Assembly (NCBI GenBank): GCA_029203165.1
Contig: CP119308.1
Span: forward strand, 2,666,001-2,730,000
Length of the DNA: 64,000 nucleotides
Reading direction: 5' to 3'
Origin: Candidatus Microbacterium colombiense
Lineage (GTDB): Bacteria; Actinomycetota; Actinomycetes; Actinomycetales; Microbacteriaceae
The position numbers were made by a program, and so were the translations under genes. This document shows positions 9,880 through 24,424 of the stretch, in pieces. Every line of letters starts with the position of its first letter. The first letter of the stretch is position 1. The notes under the pieces were generated by a model, which saw only the letters and a program-made list of their open reading frames with translations, had not been told where the DNA came from and did no database searches.

Positions 9880-11587
9880 CGGCGCTGACGTCGAACAGCT
9901 CGCTGGCGCGGTGTCGTTCGATCGCCGCACCGACCAGTCCGCGGAACAGCGGGTGCGGGTCGGTCGGACGCGAACGCAACTCGGGGTGGGCCTGCGTCGC
10001 GATGTAGTACGGGTGCACGTCACGCGGCAGCTCCACGTACTCGACGAGGTCGAGTTCGGGGTTCAGACCCGAGAACACCAGTCCGGCCTCGGCCAGACGC
10101 CCGCGATAGGTGTTGTTGACCTCGTAGCGGTGACGGTGACGCTCGGACGCCTCGGCGGCACCGTAGAGCTCGCGGGCAAGCGACCCTTCGGCGAGTGCCG
10201 CCTGGTAGAGGCCGAGGCGCATGGTGCCACCGAGATCGCCGCCGTCGAGGATCTCGATCTGCTCGGCCATCGTGGCGATCACGGGCTCCGCGGTCTCCGG
10301 GTCGAACTCGGTCGACGACGCTCCGTCGATGCCGGCCACGTCCCGGGCGTACTCGATCACCATGCACTGCAGCCCCAGGCACAGCCCGAGAGTCGGGATG
10401 CCCTGCTCGCGCGCGAACTTCAGCGCTCCGAGCTTGCCCTCGATGCCGCGGATGCCGAAGCCACCGGGCACGCAGATGCCGTCGATCTCGGACAGCTGCT
10501 CCTGAGCGCCCTCCGGCGTCTCGCACAGGTCGGACGGGATCCAGCGGATGTTGACCTTGGTCTCCTGCGCGAACCCGCCGGCCTTGAGCGCCTCGGTCAC
10601 GGAGAGGTAGGCGTCAGGCAGGTCGATGTACTTGCCGACGAGGCCGATCGTGACCTCGTGCTTGGGGTTGTGCACCGCGTGCAGCACCTTGCTCCAGCGC
10701 GTCCAGTCGACGTCGGCGGCGGCCTTCTGGTCGAGACCGAGGCGGCGCACGATGTAGGAGTCGAGTCCCTGGTCGTTCAACGTCGAGGGGATGTCGTAGA
10801 TGCTCGGCAGGTCGACGGTGTTGATCACGCCTTCCACGTCGACATCGCACATCAGGGCGATCTTGTTGCGGTTGCTCTCGCTCACGGGGCGGTCGCTGCG
10901 CAGCACCAGCGCGTCCGGCTGGATGCCGACCTGGCGGAGAGCGGCGACCGAGTGCTGGGTGGGCTTGGTCTTCTGCTCGCCAGACGCGCCCATGAACGGC
11001 ACGAGGGAGACGTGCACGAAGAACACGCTGTCGCGGCCGAGCTCGTGGCGAAGCTGACGCGCGGCCTCGAGGAACGGCTGCGACTCGATGTCGCCGACCG
11101 TGCCGCCGACCTCGGTGATGATCACGTCGGGGCGGGGTTCCTCGGAGGCCTGCAGGCGCATGCGCCGCTTGATCTCATCGGTGATGTGCGGGATCACCTG
11201 CACCGTGTCGCCGAGATACTCACCCCGGCGCTCCCGCGCGATGACCTGCGAGTAGATCTGACCGGTCGTGACGTTGGCGGCCTCCGACAGGTTGATGTCG
11301 AGGAATCGCTCGTAGTGCCCGATGTCGAGGTCGGTCTCGGCCCCGTCGTCGGTCACGAAGACCTCACCGTGCTGGAACGGGTTCATGGTTCCGGGATCGA
11401 CGTTCAGGTACGGATCCAGCTTCTGCATCACGACGCGCAGACCGCGTGCGGTCAGAAGATTTCCCAAGCTGGCTGCAGTGAGCCCCTTACCCAAAGACGA
11501 AACGACACCACCGGTGACGAAGATGTGCTTCGTCGTGAATTCACGCTGGGTGGTGTCGTTGCTGGGTCCCGCTACAGAAGAGTTCAT
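9872..11587 (-). CDS. pyrG: CTP synthase
   Basis: Converts UTP to CTP with glutamine as nitrogen donor; about 571 residues. The synthetase domain opens with [16 protein letters not shown] and includes [13 protein letters not shown]. The C-terminal class I amidotransferase has the nucleophile in LGLCLGLQ and a His-Glu pair in AQAHPEL. Start: TTG 11599, GTG 11590 and ATG 11587 are all in frame. A TAGGAT -10 hexamer occupies 11599-11604, placing the transcript 5' end at about 11590, so ATG 11587 (or GTG 11590) with little or no leader is most likely. The stop overlaps the NUDIX start. Confidence 0.96.
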   Translation of the reverse strand: MNSSVAGPSNDTTQREFTTKHIFVTGGVVSSLGKGLTAASLGNLLTARGLRVVMQKLDPYLNVDPGTMNPFQHGEVFVTDDGAETDLDIGHYERFLDINLSEAANVTTGQIYSQVIARERRGEYLGDTVQVIPHITDEIKRRMRLQASEEPRPDVIITEVGGTVGDIESQPFLEAARQLRHELGRDSVFFVHVSLVPFMGASGEQKTKPTQHSVAALRQVGIQPDALVLRSDRPVSESNRNKIALMCDVDVEGVINTVDLPSIYDIPSTLNDQGLDSYIVRRLGLDQKAAADVDWTRWSKVLHAVHNPKHEVTIGLVGKYIDLPDAYLSVTEALKAGGFAQETKVNIRWIPSDLCETPEGAQEQLSEIDGICVPGGFGIRGIEGKLGALKFAREQGIPTLGLCLGLQCMVIEYARDVAGIDGASSTEFDPETAEPVIATMAEQIEILDGGDLGGTMRLGLYQAALAEGSLARELYGAAEASERHRHRYEVNNTYRGRLAEAGLVFSGLNPELDLVEYVELPRDVHPYYIATQAHPELRSRPTDPHPLFRGLVGAAIERHRASELFDVSADA

Positions 11588-11613
11588 CACGGGCTTCAAT
11601 CCTAACAGTTCGC

Positions 11614-13296
11614 TCAGCCACCGAGGCTGAGAAGTTCGCGGGCATGGGTGAGTGCGGCGTCGGAATCGGTCAGACCGGACAGCAGGCGAGCCATCTCGGC
11701 CTCGCGCTCGGAGCCGTCCAGACGCCGCACACTCGACGCCGTGACCGCTCCATCATTGGATTTGACCACCGACAGATGGTTGGTGGCGAACGCCGCCACC
11801 TGAGCGAGATGGGTGACGGCGATGACTTGAGACTTCTCGGCGAGTCGGGCGAGTCGCCTGCCCACCTCGATCGCCGCGGCACCGCCGATGCCGGCATCCA
11901 CCTCGTCGAACACGAAGGTCGGCACCGGGTCCGTGCCGGCGATGACGACCTCGATCGCGAGCATCACGCGCGAGAGCTCTCCGCCGGACGCGCCCTTGCC
12001 GACGGCGCGCGGCTCGGCACCCGGGTGCGGGGCGAGCAGGATCGAGACGTCATCGCGCCCGTGGGCGCTCTCCGGCCCCTCACCGACCGCCACCTCGAGT
12101 CGGGCGTCAGGCATGGCGAGAGCATGAAGCTCCTCACTCACGGCTGTCCCCAGCTTCTCGGCGGCGGCAGTGCGCGCTGCGGTCAGCGCGGCGGCGTGTG
12201 CGTCGAGCTCGGCACGCACCGCGTCGCGTTGGGCGATCAGTCGATCGACGCGCTCTCCGTCGTCGTCGAGTTCAGCGAGACGGATCGACCCGGTCTGCCA
12301 GAGCTCGATCGCGTCATCCAGCGAGCCGTGGGTGCGGATCAACACGCTCAGCGCCGCACGGCGCTCCTCCACGCTCGCGAGCTCATGCGGTCCGCTCTCA
12401 TCGAGATCCGCCAGGTAAGCAGAGAGCTGGGCCGCGGCATCCGCAATGCGATAGCCGATGTCGGCCAGTACGGCCGAGATCTCGGTGAGCGCCGCGTCGG
12501 AGGCTCGCTCCAAGACACGGCGCGCCTCGGCGACGGCGACCGTCGCATCCGGCTCGCCATCCTCACTGGACAGCGCGCCGTGCGCTTGCGAGGCCGAGAG
12601 CCGCAACTCTTCCGCGTTGGCGAGGCGTTCTGCTCGGATCGTCAGTTCTTCGTCTTCCCCGGCCTCCGGAGCCGTCGCCTCGATGAGCGCGAGGGCCTCG
12701 CGGAGTCGCGCAGCCTCCTCGGCTCGGCGATCGCGGTTCTCGGTGATCTCGGTGATCTCGACATCGAGCGCGCGCCACCGGCTGAACGCGTCGGTGTAGC
12801 GCGAGAGCGCATCCGCGATCGGGGCGCCGCCGAAGCGATCGAGCGCATCGCGCTGCGCGACGGCCGATCGAAGTCGCAACTGCTCGGACTGGCCGTGCAC
12901 GACCACCAGCTCTTCGGCGAGGGCCGAGAGCACGCCCGCCGGCGCCGCACGCCCGCCGACACTCGCGCGGCTTCGCCCTTCCGCGCTCAGCGTGCGAGAG
13001 ACGTAGAGTTCGGCGTTGCCCGCGCCCGCAGGCTCCAGCTCACCGCCGGCATCCGCGACGATGTCCGCCACATCGCCCGCCTGCGGAACGATCCACACAC
13101 CGGCGACCGAGGCCTGCGACGCACCGGCTCGCACGGCGCCCGAATCGGCGCGCTGCCCGAGCAGCAGGCCGAGGCCCGTGACGACCATGGTCTTTCCCGC
13201 ACCGGTCTCGCCGGTGATCGCGGTGAAACCGGGGCCGAGCGGGAGGACGGCGTCGGCGATCACGCCGAGGCCCTGCATCCGCATCTCCTCGATCAT
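11614..13296 (-). CDS. recN: DNA repair protein RecN
   Basis: SMC-like ATPase of 560 residues acting in double-strand break repair. The Walker [12 protein letters not shown] lies near residue 30. A long coiled-coil-forming middle (about 150-370) is rich in Ala, Glu and Arg. The C-terminal ATPase half carries the signature [16 protein letters not shown] and Walker [14 protein letters not shown]. It overlaps the nadK stop by 4 bases, forming the common actinobacterial nadK-recN pair. Many recN genes are LexA-controlled, but no dedicated promoter is visible here. Confidence 0.96.
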   Translation of the reverse strand: MIEEMRMQGLGVIADAVLPLGPGFTAITGETGAGKTMVVTGLGLLLGQRADSGAVRAGASQASVAGVWIVPQAGDVADIVADAGGELEPAGAGNAELYVSRTLSAEGRSRASVGGRAAPAGVLSALAEELVVVHGQSEQLRLRSAVAQRDALDRFGGAPIADALSRYTDAFSRWRALDVEITEITENRDRRAEEAARLREALALIEATAPEAGEDEELTIRAERLANAEELRLSASQAHGALSSEDGEPDATVAVAEARRVLERASDAALTEISAVLADIGYRIADAAAQLSAYLADLDESGPHELASVEERRAALSVLIRTHGSLDDAIELWQTGSIRLAELDDDGERVDRLIAQRDAVRAELDAHAAALTAARTAAAEKLGTAVSEELHALAMPDARLEVAVGEGPESAHGRDDVSILLAPHPGAEPRAVGKGASGGELSRVMLAIEVVIAGTDPVPTFVFDEVDAGIGGAAAIEVGRRLARLAEKSQVIAVTHLAQVAAFATNHLSVVKSNDGAVTASSVRRLDGSEREAEMARLLSGLTDSDAALTHARELLSLGG

Positions 13297-14213
13297 TGCT
13301 GCTGCCCCGGTTCCTGGCCCCGCCAGCCTTCGACGGGAAGCTGGAATTTGCGCACGAGACGGTTCGTGAATGCCGTGGGATGCAGGCGCGCGAGCCGCAC
13401 CGGCCGGGAGGAGCGACGCACGACCACTCGTGCCCCCGGAGGCAGCTCATGGGAACGTCGACCGTCGCACCAGAGGATGCCCGATCCGCTCGTGCGCTCG
13501 AGCATCTCGATCGCGACCGACGCGTCAGGGCTCACGACGAGCGGCTTGGCGAACAGCGCGTGGGCTGACAGCGGCACGACGGCGATCGCCTCGACACTCG
13601 GCCAGATGACAGGGCCACCGGCAGAGAAGTTGTAGGCGGTCGATCCGGTCGGGGTGGACACGACCATCCCGTCGCAGCCGAAACTCGACAGCGGGCGCCC
13701 GTCGATCTCGAGCACGACCTCGATCATCCGCTCGCGACTGGCCTTCTCGACCGTCGCCTCGTTCAGTGCCCAGGTCTCGTACACGACCGCACTGTCGGCG
13801 TCTTTGACCCGCACCGACAGCGCCAACCGCTCTTCGACCTCGTAGTCGCGGGCGATGACGCGACGCACCGCGTCGTCCATGTCATCGCGCTCGGTCTCCG
13901 CCAGGAATCCGACGTGACCCATGTTGATGCCCAGCACGGGGGCGCCGGTGTCGCGCACGAGCTCGGCGGCGCGCAGGATCGTGCCGTCACCGCCCAGCAC
14001 GATCGCGAGCTCCAGGTCCCGCGGATCGATCGTGGCGCCGAGCACATCGACATCGGCGAACGCACTGTCGACCGCCGCGAGGTCATCGCGGTCGTCGGCG
14101 GCGAGCACCGGCCGAGCACCGGCGCCGCGCAGGGCCTCGACGACGCGCCGGGCCGCCTCGACGGTCTCGGCACGGCCGGCGTGAGCCACGACCAGGATGT
14201 TCCGCTCGTTCAT
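13293..14213 (-). CDS. nadK: NAD kinase
   Basis: Phosphorylates NAD to NADP; 306 residues. Diagnostic motifs are VLGGDGTILRAAE (GGDG), INMGHVGFLAE, WALNEATVEK and MVVSTPTGSTAYNFSAGGP. Start chosen at the ATG 14213, which gives the normal N-terminus MNERNILVVAHAGR and overlaps the tlyA stop by ATGA. The frame extends another 53 codons upstream inside tlyA, but those residues are unrelated. Confidence 0.96.
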   Translation of the reverse strand: MNERNILVVAHAGRAETVEAARRVVEALRGAGARPVLAADDRDDLAAVDSAFADVDVLGATIDPRDLELAIVLGGDGTILRAAELVRDTGAPVLGINMGHVGFLAETERDDMDDAVRRVIARDYEVEERLALSVRVKDADSAVVYETWALNEATVEKASRERMIEVVLEIDGRPLSSFGCDGMVVSTPTGSTAYNFSAGGPVIWPSVEAIAVVPLSAHALFAKPLVVSPDASVAIEMLERTSGSGILWCDGRRSHELPPGARVVVRRSSRPVRLARLHPTAFTNRLVRKFQLPVEGWRGQEPGQQQ

Positions 14214-15008
14214 CGTCCTCCTGCCAGCGCGTTGATGCGATCCAACCATTCTGTCGGATTGCTGCCGCGGCCCGGCGCGAGATGCACCAGGTACTCCGCA
14301 TTTCCATGCGTACCGAGAATCGGGGAGGGAAGGATGCCGAGCATCCCCAGCCCTGCATCCCAGGCGCTCCACACCGAGCGCGCGACCGCATCGGCCCGCG
14401 TGGCGGGGTCGGTGACCAGGCCGCCGCGCACGGCCGTCCTTCCCACTTCGAACTGCGGCTTCACCAGCAGCACGACGTCGGAGTCTGCGGCCGCCACTCC
14501 GGCTACCGCGGGAAGCACGAGTTCGAGCGAGATGAACGCCAGATCTCCGACGATGAGATCCGGAGCGAGAGGCTCCCCGGTCGCCTCCGCCAGATTGGCC
14601 GGCGTCATGTAACGCACGTTGTAGCCCTCGACGGCGACGACACCGGCGTCAGCGGCGATCGAGGGCGCCAGCTGTCCGTGGCCGACATCGACCGCCGAGC
14701 ACGCGGCGCGCACCGCGTTCGCGCAGCACCTGCGTGAATCCGCCGGTCGACGCTCCCATGTCGAGCGCGAGCCGCCCCTCGACCGGCAGCGCGAAACCGT
14801 CGAGAGCGGCGATCAGCTTGTGCGCGGCGCGGCCGACGTAGTGGTCAGCAGTCGCTACGGTGATCGATGCGTCATCCGACACCGCCGCGGATGACTTGAT
14901 GATCTGACGACCGTTCACGCTCACGAGTCCCTCGGAGATGAGGGTGGCGGCGTGGGTGCGAGAGCGGGCGAGTCCTCGGGCGGCGAGGGCGGCGTCGAGT
15001 CGCGTCAT
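14210..15008 (-). pseudogene. tlyA: tlyA (rRNA 2'-O-methyltransferase), one apparent frameshift
   Basis: TlyA/hemolysin A family, which methylates 16S C1409 and 23S C1920 in mycobacteria and confers capreomycin sensitivity. The 5' part reads an S4 RNA-binding domain (RLDAALAARGLARSRTHAA, SEGLVSVNG) and the SAM motif ALDMGASTGGFTQVLRERGA. The continuation VDVGHGQLAPS through KPQFEVGR to LAGGR is in another frame. On the minus strand CTCGGCGGTC at about 14692-14699 has one G too many; CTCGCGGTC would restore one 266-residue protein. Both halves keep family sequence up to the break, so either the mutation is very recent or, more likely, the base is a consensus error (see findings). Confidence 0.85.
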
Positions 15009-15178
15009 CGCGTGGCCGGAGTCTCCCGCTGGTCGAGCTTCGCGCCGCTGTCGAGCCGGCGGGACAGCTCGTCGTGCAACGCGGAGTACGCATTCGCCCG
15101 ATCAGGGAGCGCCTGGCCCTCGATCAGACGCAGACGACTCCACAGGCCGTCGGTCGGCGCACTCGTCTCTTCGCTCAC
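15005..15178 (-). CDS. Small conserved-context protein between the HAD phosphatase and tlyA
   Basis: Predicted 57-residue soluble protein beginning VSEETSAPTDGLWSRLRLIE and ending in a charged helix (DELSRRLDSGAKLDQRE). No domain recognised. It overlaps the tlyA start by ATGA, so translation is probably coupled. The start is inferred as GTG 15178 because a TACAGT -10-like hexamer ends about 7 bases before it, which would make the message leaderless. AGAGGA directly abuts the GTG and is too close to act as a normal ribosome site. The frame remains open to 15220. Confidence 0.6.
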   Translation of the reverse strand: MSEETSAPTDGLWSRLRLIEGQALPDRANAYSALHDELSRRLDSGAKLDQRETPATR

Positions 15179-15235
15179 TCCTCTACTGTACGCGGCGCCT
15201 GCGACAGGAGACGGAGCCACGACGGCGCCGGCTGC

Positions 15236-16277
15236 TCAGGGACGGTGGAACGGATCGTCGTACAGGCGCTCCGGTACACGCAGCACGAACACCGGCGTAC
15301 CCGATGCCCAGATCGCCGCCGCTCCCGCACGTAGCAGATCGATCTGCTCTCCGGACTCCGCCACGATCTCGACATCGGCGCCCGAAACGCGCACGGCGGC
15401 GCCATTCACGTAGTACGCGCCGTCCTTCTCCGTTGCTTCGGGGTAGGGCTGATGCAGGTCGCGCAGGTCGGCGAGGATGTACGTGGGGCGGGATCCCTCG
15501 GGGGCCGCCAACACGTGCTTGGGGCGATCGATGCCGGTCAGGACGAGCGCGGAATCGATGCCCACCCGGCTCGCGCCCATGATGTCGGTGTCGAGGCGGT
15601 CACCGATGAACAGCGCCTTCTTCGCGCCGAAGCGCGCGAGCGCCTCCTCGAAGATCGGCATCTCGGGCTTGCCCGCCACCGTCGCGAGACGCCCGATCGC
15701 GGTGTGCACCGCAGAGACGAGGGTGCCGTTGCCCGGAGCCACACCCCGCTCACGCGGGATGGTCCAGTCGGTGTTGGTGGCGATCCAGGGGATGCCGCCC
15801 TCATCTTCCGGAACCTTGAGCGCGAACGCCGCCTCGGCGAGGTCGGTCCAGGCGACTTCGGGGGCGAAACCCTGCACGACGGCGCTCGGAGAATCCTCTG
15901 CGCTGCGCGTGACCGTGTAGCCCGCCTTCTCGACCTCGATCGACGAGCCCCTCGCCCCCGACGACCAGGATCGTCGCGGGCGCGGGAAGGATGCCGGACA
16001 GCAGTCGCATCGCTGCCTGAGGACTGGTGACGACATCGGATGCCGTGACGTCCGAGTCCGAGGCTCGCTCAGTGCTCGGCGACGGACGCATCCGTGCGCG
16101 CCGCGTTGTTCGTGATGTACCCGAGGCGTGCGGACGCACCCGCGCGTTCAGGCTCTCGACCGCGAACGGCAGCGCACCCGGGCCGGCATACACGACGCCG
16201 TCGAGGTCTGCCAGCACGGTGTCCACGCCGTCCAGCGGTGTGGACGGCGTGGCGCGCTTCCGGGAGAACAGCGCCAC
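15236..16277 (-). pseudogene. HAD-superfamily phosphatase (NagD/phosphoglycolate phosphatase-like), several apparent frameshifts
   Basis: HAD IIA-type hydrolase. The GTG start at 16277 opens VALFSRKRATPSTP, then TVLADLDGVVYAGPGALP carries the nucleophile Asp motif. YITNNAARTDASVAE, VVTSPQAAMRLL, EVEKAGYTVTRSA and FIGDRLDTDIMGASRVGIDS (motif IV) follow, but in three frames. Apparent indels: a missing base near 16146 and near 16071, extra bases near 16062, 16052 and 15939. All family motifs are intact once these are corrected, giving about 345 residues. The correct gene would follow the TPR gene with a one-base overlap (TAGTG). Confidence 0.8.
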
Positions 16278-18393
16278 TACGCGTCCCGCTCGGTCCCGGC
16301 AGAATCGGGAGCGACGTCGGAGTCGCCTGACCCATCGGTCTCCTCGGTCTCGCCGAGAAGCTCTCGCACCTCGTCTTCCACCGTGGGCTCGACGCTCAGC
16401 ACCGAGTCATCGGTTTCAGCGTCGGCGTCTGCGTCTGCGTCTGCGTCTGCGATGTCATCCTCTGAGCCTGTGTCTGAGTCCGACTCCTCTTCTGTCGCTT
16501 CGACAGCGGACTCATCGACAGCAGCATCGTCGTCTGCGTCGTCATCGAACTCGCCTTCGATGAGACCGTCTTCGACGATGAGCTCCTCGTCGCCCGCTTC
16601 GTCGACGCCAAGAGCCTGGGCAGCGACCTCGGCGCGATGCGCCCAGAACGCGGCCTCGTCTTCGCGGCCGAGATCCTCGAGCACGGCGGCTCGCGCGGCG
16701 AACAGCGCGGGGCTCCACTCGAATGCGCGATCGGGATCGAGCTCGGGAATCTCGAGCTCGCCCAGTGCGAGCTCGAGGTCTCCCTGGTCGAGACGGGCAC
16801 CGGACATCGCGATCGCGAGCGCGACGCGCACCGGTGTCGCCAACGCGGAACGATCGATCGGCCCGGCCGGTCTCGAGCGCACGGTCGGGACGACCGATGC
16901 CCCGCTCGCTGTCGACCATGAGGGCGATCTGGTCGTCCTTGCCGGAGATCCGGCGGTAGGTGCGCAGCTCGCGCAGCGCGAGGGCGAAGTCCTCCGTCGC
17001 GTAGGCGGTGATGCCCAGCGTCTCGCGGACGATGGCGATCCGACCTGCACGACGCGATGCCGCCAGCGCGTGCTCGTGCGCCCGCGCGGGATCCTCGTCG
17101 ATCAGCGAGACGCCATCGCGAGGTGACGGGCGACCAGCTCGGCGTTCTCCTTGCTCAGCGTCTTCAGCTCATTGCGAGCGGACGAGTGCAGGTCCTGCGG
17201 GGTGACCTCATCAGGGATGTGCGGATCGTTGTAGCGGGGTCGCTCGTCCGTCGCCTGCACGGGACGCTCACGGCCCGCTCCCCCGCGCTGCGGGTAGGAA
17301 CGCGCGCGCTCGGCGCCACCAGACGAGTCGCGGTTGTACCCGCCACCGTTGTTGTCACGACGCGGCGCGGAGTCGCGGTTGTACCCGCCACCGTTGTTGT
17401 CACGACGCGGTGCGGAGTCGCGGTTGTACCCGCCACCTTCGCGACGCGGTGCGGAGTCACGGTTGTAGCCGCCACCCTCACGACGCGGGCGCGGAGTCAC
17501 GGTTGTACCCGCCACCTTCGCGACGGGGCGCGGAGTCACGGTTGTACCCGCCACCTTCGCGACGCGGTGCGGAGTCACGGTTGTACCCGCCACCATTGTT
17601 GTCACGACGCGGTGCGGAGTCACGGTTGTAGCCGCCACCCTCACGACGCGGTGCGGAGTCACGGTTGTACCCGCCACCCTCACGACGAGGTGCGGAATCA
17701 CGGTTGTACCCGCCACCCTCACGACGCGGTGCGGAATCACGGTTGTAGCCGCCACCCTCACGACGAGGCGCGGAATCACGGTTGTACCCGCCACCCTCAC
17801 GACGAGGTGCGGAATCACGGTTGTACCCGCCACCCTCACGACGGGGAGCGGAGTCACGGTTGTACCGCCACCGTTGCCGTCACGACGCGGTGCGGAGTCA
17901 CGGTTGTACCCGCCACCGTCGTTGTCACGGCGCGGTGCGGAGTCACGGTTGTACCCGCCACCTTGTTGTCACGGCGCGGTGCGGAGTCACGGTTGTACCC
18001 GCCACCGTTGTTGTCACGACGCGGTGCGGAGTCACGGTTGTAGCCGCCACCCTCACGACGCGGTGCGGAGTCACGGTTGTACCCGCCACCCTCACGACGC
18101 GGTGCGGAATCACGGTTGTAGCCGCCACCCTCACGACGCGGTGCGGAATCACGGTTGTAGCCGCCACCCTCACGACGAGGCGCGGAATCACGGTTGTAGC
18201 CGCCACCGTTGTTGTCACGACGCGGCGCGGAGTCACGGTTGTAACCGCCACCGTTGCCGTCACGACGCGGTGCGCGATCGTTAGACCGATTCCCGCCGTC
18301 GCGGCTCGAAGCGGGGCGTCCGCCAGAAGCACGGTTTCCGCGCGATCCGCTATCGTCGTTGCGACGCGGACGGCGCTCTTCCTCTTCTGGCAT
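16277..18393 (-). pseudogene. TPR-like protein with Gly/Tyr/Arg tandem-repeat N-terminus and acidic C-terminus, several apparent frameshifts
   Basis: If frameshifts are corrected this is one protein of about 700 residues in three parts. (1) After MPEEEERRPRRNDD comes a low-complexity domain of about 23 repeats of GGGYNRDSAPRR joined by E or DNN. (2) A helical, TPR-like region follows: DLHSSARNELKTLSKENAEL, LIDEDPARAHEHALAASRRA, FALALRELRTYRR, AAVLEDLGREDEAAFWAHRA. (3) The C-terminus is about 105 residues dominated by Asp and Glu, including a DADADADADA run encoded by four GCGTCT-type hexamers at 16425-16450. Breaks needing correction are near 17962, 17865 and 17104 (missing base) and 17488 and 16858 (extra base). 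It starts 70 bases after the 5S gene, behind GGGAG. Similar neighbours are often annotated as primosomal or TPR proteins; function unknown. Confidence 0.75.
17325..18280 (-). repeat. Tandem coding minisatellite, about 23 units of 39 or 45 bp
   Basis: The core CGGTTGTA (plus strand) recurs about every 39 bases, or 45 where DNN is inserted, from 17331 to 18237. Each unit encodes GGGYNRDSAPRR plus E or DNN. Units are nearly identical at the DNA level and differ mainly at synonymous sites, which suggests recent duplication or gene conversion. Three apparent single-base indels (near 17488, 17865 and 17962) lie inside the array. Confidence 0.95.
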
Positions 18394-18422
18394 GATGCTC
18401 CCTGTTCTTTTCGTGTAAACGC

Positions 18423-18453
18423 AAAATGGCCACCCAACGATGGGTGGCCATTT
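18423..18453 (-). terminator. Intrinsic terminator of the rRNA operon
   Basis: A 13-bp inverted repeat (AAATGGCCACCCA and its complement) with a 5-base loop lies directly after 5S on the minus strand, followed by TTTTGCGTTT. Its position, between 5S and the repeat-protein gene, fits an rrn terminator. Confidence 0.85.
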
Positions 18454-18463
18454 GCTAAAAGGA

Positions 18464-18580
18464 GTCCGGCGGTGTCCTACTCTCCCACAGGGTCCCCCCT
18501 GCAGTACCATCGGCGCTGTGAGGCTTAGCTTCCGGGTTCGGAATGTAACCGGGCGTTTCCCTCACGCTATGGCCGCCGAA
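18464..18580 (-). rRNA. rrf: 5S ribosomal RNA
   Basis: About 117 bases, read on the minus strand from TTTCGGCGGCCATAGCG to CACCGCCGGACT, which pair as helix I. The conserved CCCGGTTACATTCCGAACCC segment and GATGGTACTGC are present. Ends are estimated from helix I to within a few bases. The 100-base spacer to 23S holds a 9-bp hairpin (18631-18655), probably an RNA processing site. Confidence 0.93.
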
Positions 18581-18684
18581 ACACTATTGATGTTTCAATC
18601 AAACACATAACAAAGTCATTGTTGTTATGCGGTTCTCGACCGTACATCGAGAACCACTCAGTGGACGCGTAGCACCAACAAACG

Positions 18685-23727
<5,043 letters not shown>

Positions 23728-23981
23728 AAAAGAAATGCATACCCCACCGGGAAAACGGTGACGCAGCGAGTTTGATGCTGACCAAAGAGACAAATTCATT
23801 GCTGACTTCATCCATTGCCAACCCCCCGAAAGGAGCTGGTCTTTGATCCAAAGGAATTCTCACCCAGCCGAAGCTAGACGAGGATAATTTGGCATTTGAC
23901 AAGTGCACGCTGTTGAGTTCTCAAGGATCGGATGCTCCCACGACCCAGTCATCACAACCAGGCCCGCAGGGCAACTTCTCT
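23728..23981 (-). other. rRNA operon leader
   Basis: About 250 bases between promoter P2 and 16S, without a gene. The minus strand contains CTTGAGAACTCAACAGCG, echoing the TTTGAGAAC block of the 16S-23S spacer and matching the boxA-like leader element of actinobacterial rrn operons. The segment just before 16S (CGTCACCGTTTTCCCGGTG) can form a hairpin. Confidence 0.7.
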
Positions 23982-24009
23982 ATCTTACCTTCCCCGATCC
24001 GCTTGTCAA
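23982..24009 (-). promoter_or_regulatory. rrn promoter P2
   Basis: Minus strand TTGACA (24004-24009), 16-base spacer, TAAGAT (23982-23987). It lies about 255 bases upstream of 16S. A near-consensus -35 is typical of a strong stable-RNA promoter. Confidence 0.75.
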
Positions 24010-24076
24010 ATCGACGCGCCGAACGGATCAGAGATCCGCCAGCGGTTGATCAACCGCAGAAGAGGGAAGAACTCCC

Positions 24077-24105
24077 ATCCTAGACGCAAGCGTCTGAACT
24101 CTCAA
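24077..24105 (-). promoter_or_regulatory. rrn promoter P1
   Basis: Minus strand TTGAGA (24100-24105), exactly 17 bases, TAGGAT (24077-24082), about 95 bases upstream of P2. The spacer contains the palindrome GACGCTTGCGTC. Tandem promoters are usual for rrn operons. Confidence 0.65.
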
Positions 24106-24322
24106 TGAGAGCGGATCAGGAGGTGGTTCTCCGCTTGAGGGGGGTGAAGCTCTCGGCCTCTCCGCTTCCCTGTGGGGCGAACAAGTAATAAGTTACGCGG
24201 CTCTCGGTGTTCTGGCAAATCGGGCCACCCATCCCGGGCGTGTCGTTCGCCTTGCCTCACGGGTTTCGACCGGGTCAGCCGCTGTTTCTCGCTGACTTCG
24301 CCGCCAGGAGTACGATCGCGCC

Positions 24323-24424
24323 ATGGTGTTCGCCGCTACCCATCACCCTTGTCACCTCCGGGATTCCTCGTCTCCCGCCCCCTGTCGCGTGGGGGCATCG
24401 CATCGACTGTCGTGCGTCCGATGA
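24323..24424 (+). CDS. Possible leaderless 33-codon upstream ORF
   Basis: An ATG at 24323 follows the -10-like TACGAT (24311-24316) by 6 bases, so a transcript could begin at or near this start codon. The frame runs 33 codons and its TGA overlaps the ATG of the CoA transferase (ATGA at 24421-24424). The peptide (MVFAATHHPCHLRDSS...) matches no family I know. It could be a coupling or attenuating leader, or the true 5' end of the next gene disrupted by an indel. The region 24106-24310 otherwise shows no gene. Confidence 0.25.
   Translation: MVFAATHHPCHLRDSSSPAPCRVGASHRLSCVR

Noticed and set aside
9866..11605. 579-codon plus-strand frame opposite pyrG, and similar long antisense frames (2794-4641, 10224-10505, 43412-45787, 38306-41122)
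   Set aside because: They mirror well-supported genes in high-GC DNA. Their translations are rich in Arg, His and Gly and match no family, so they are shadows.
14649..15008. Programmed ribosomal frameshift in tlyA
   Set aside because: No slippery heptamer or downstream pseudoknot is evident, and the two neighbouring genes show similar indels, so consensus error is the simpler explanation.
17325..18280. CRISPR-like array
   Set aside because: Regular spacing, but no unique spacers: the units are continuous coding repeats encoding GGGYNRDSAPRR with no cas genes nearby.
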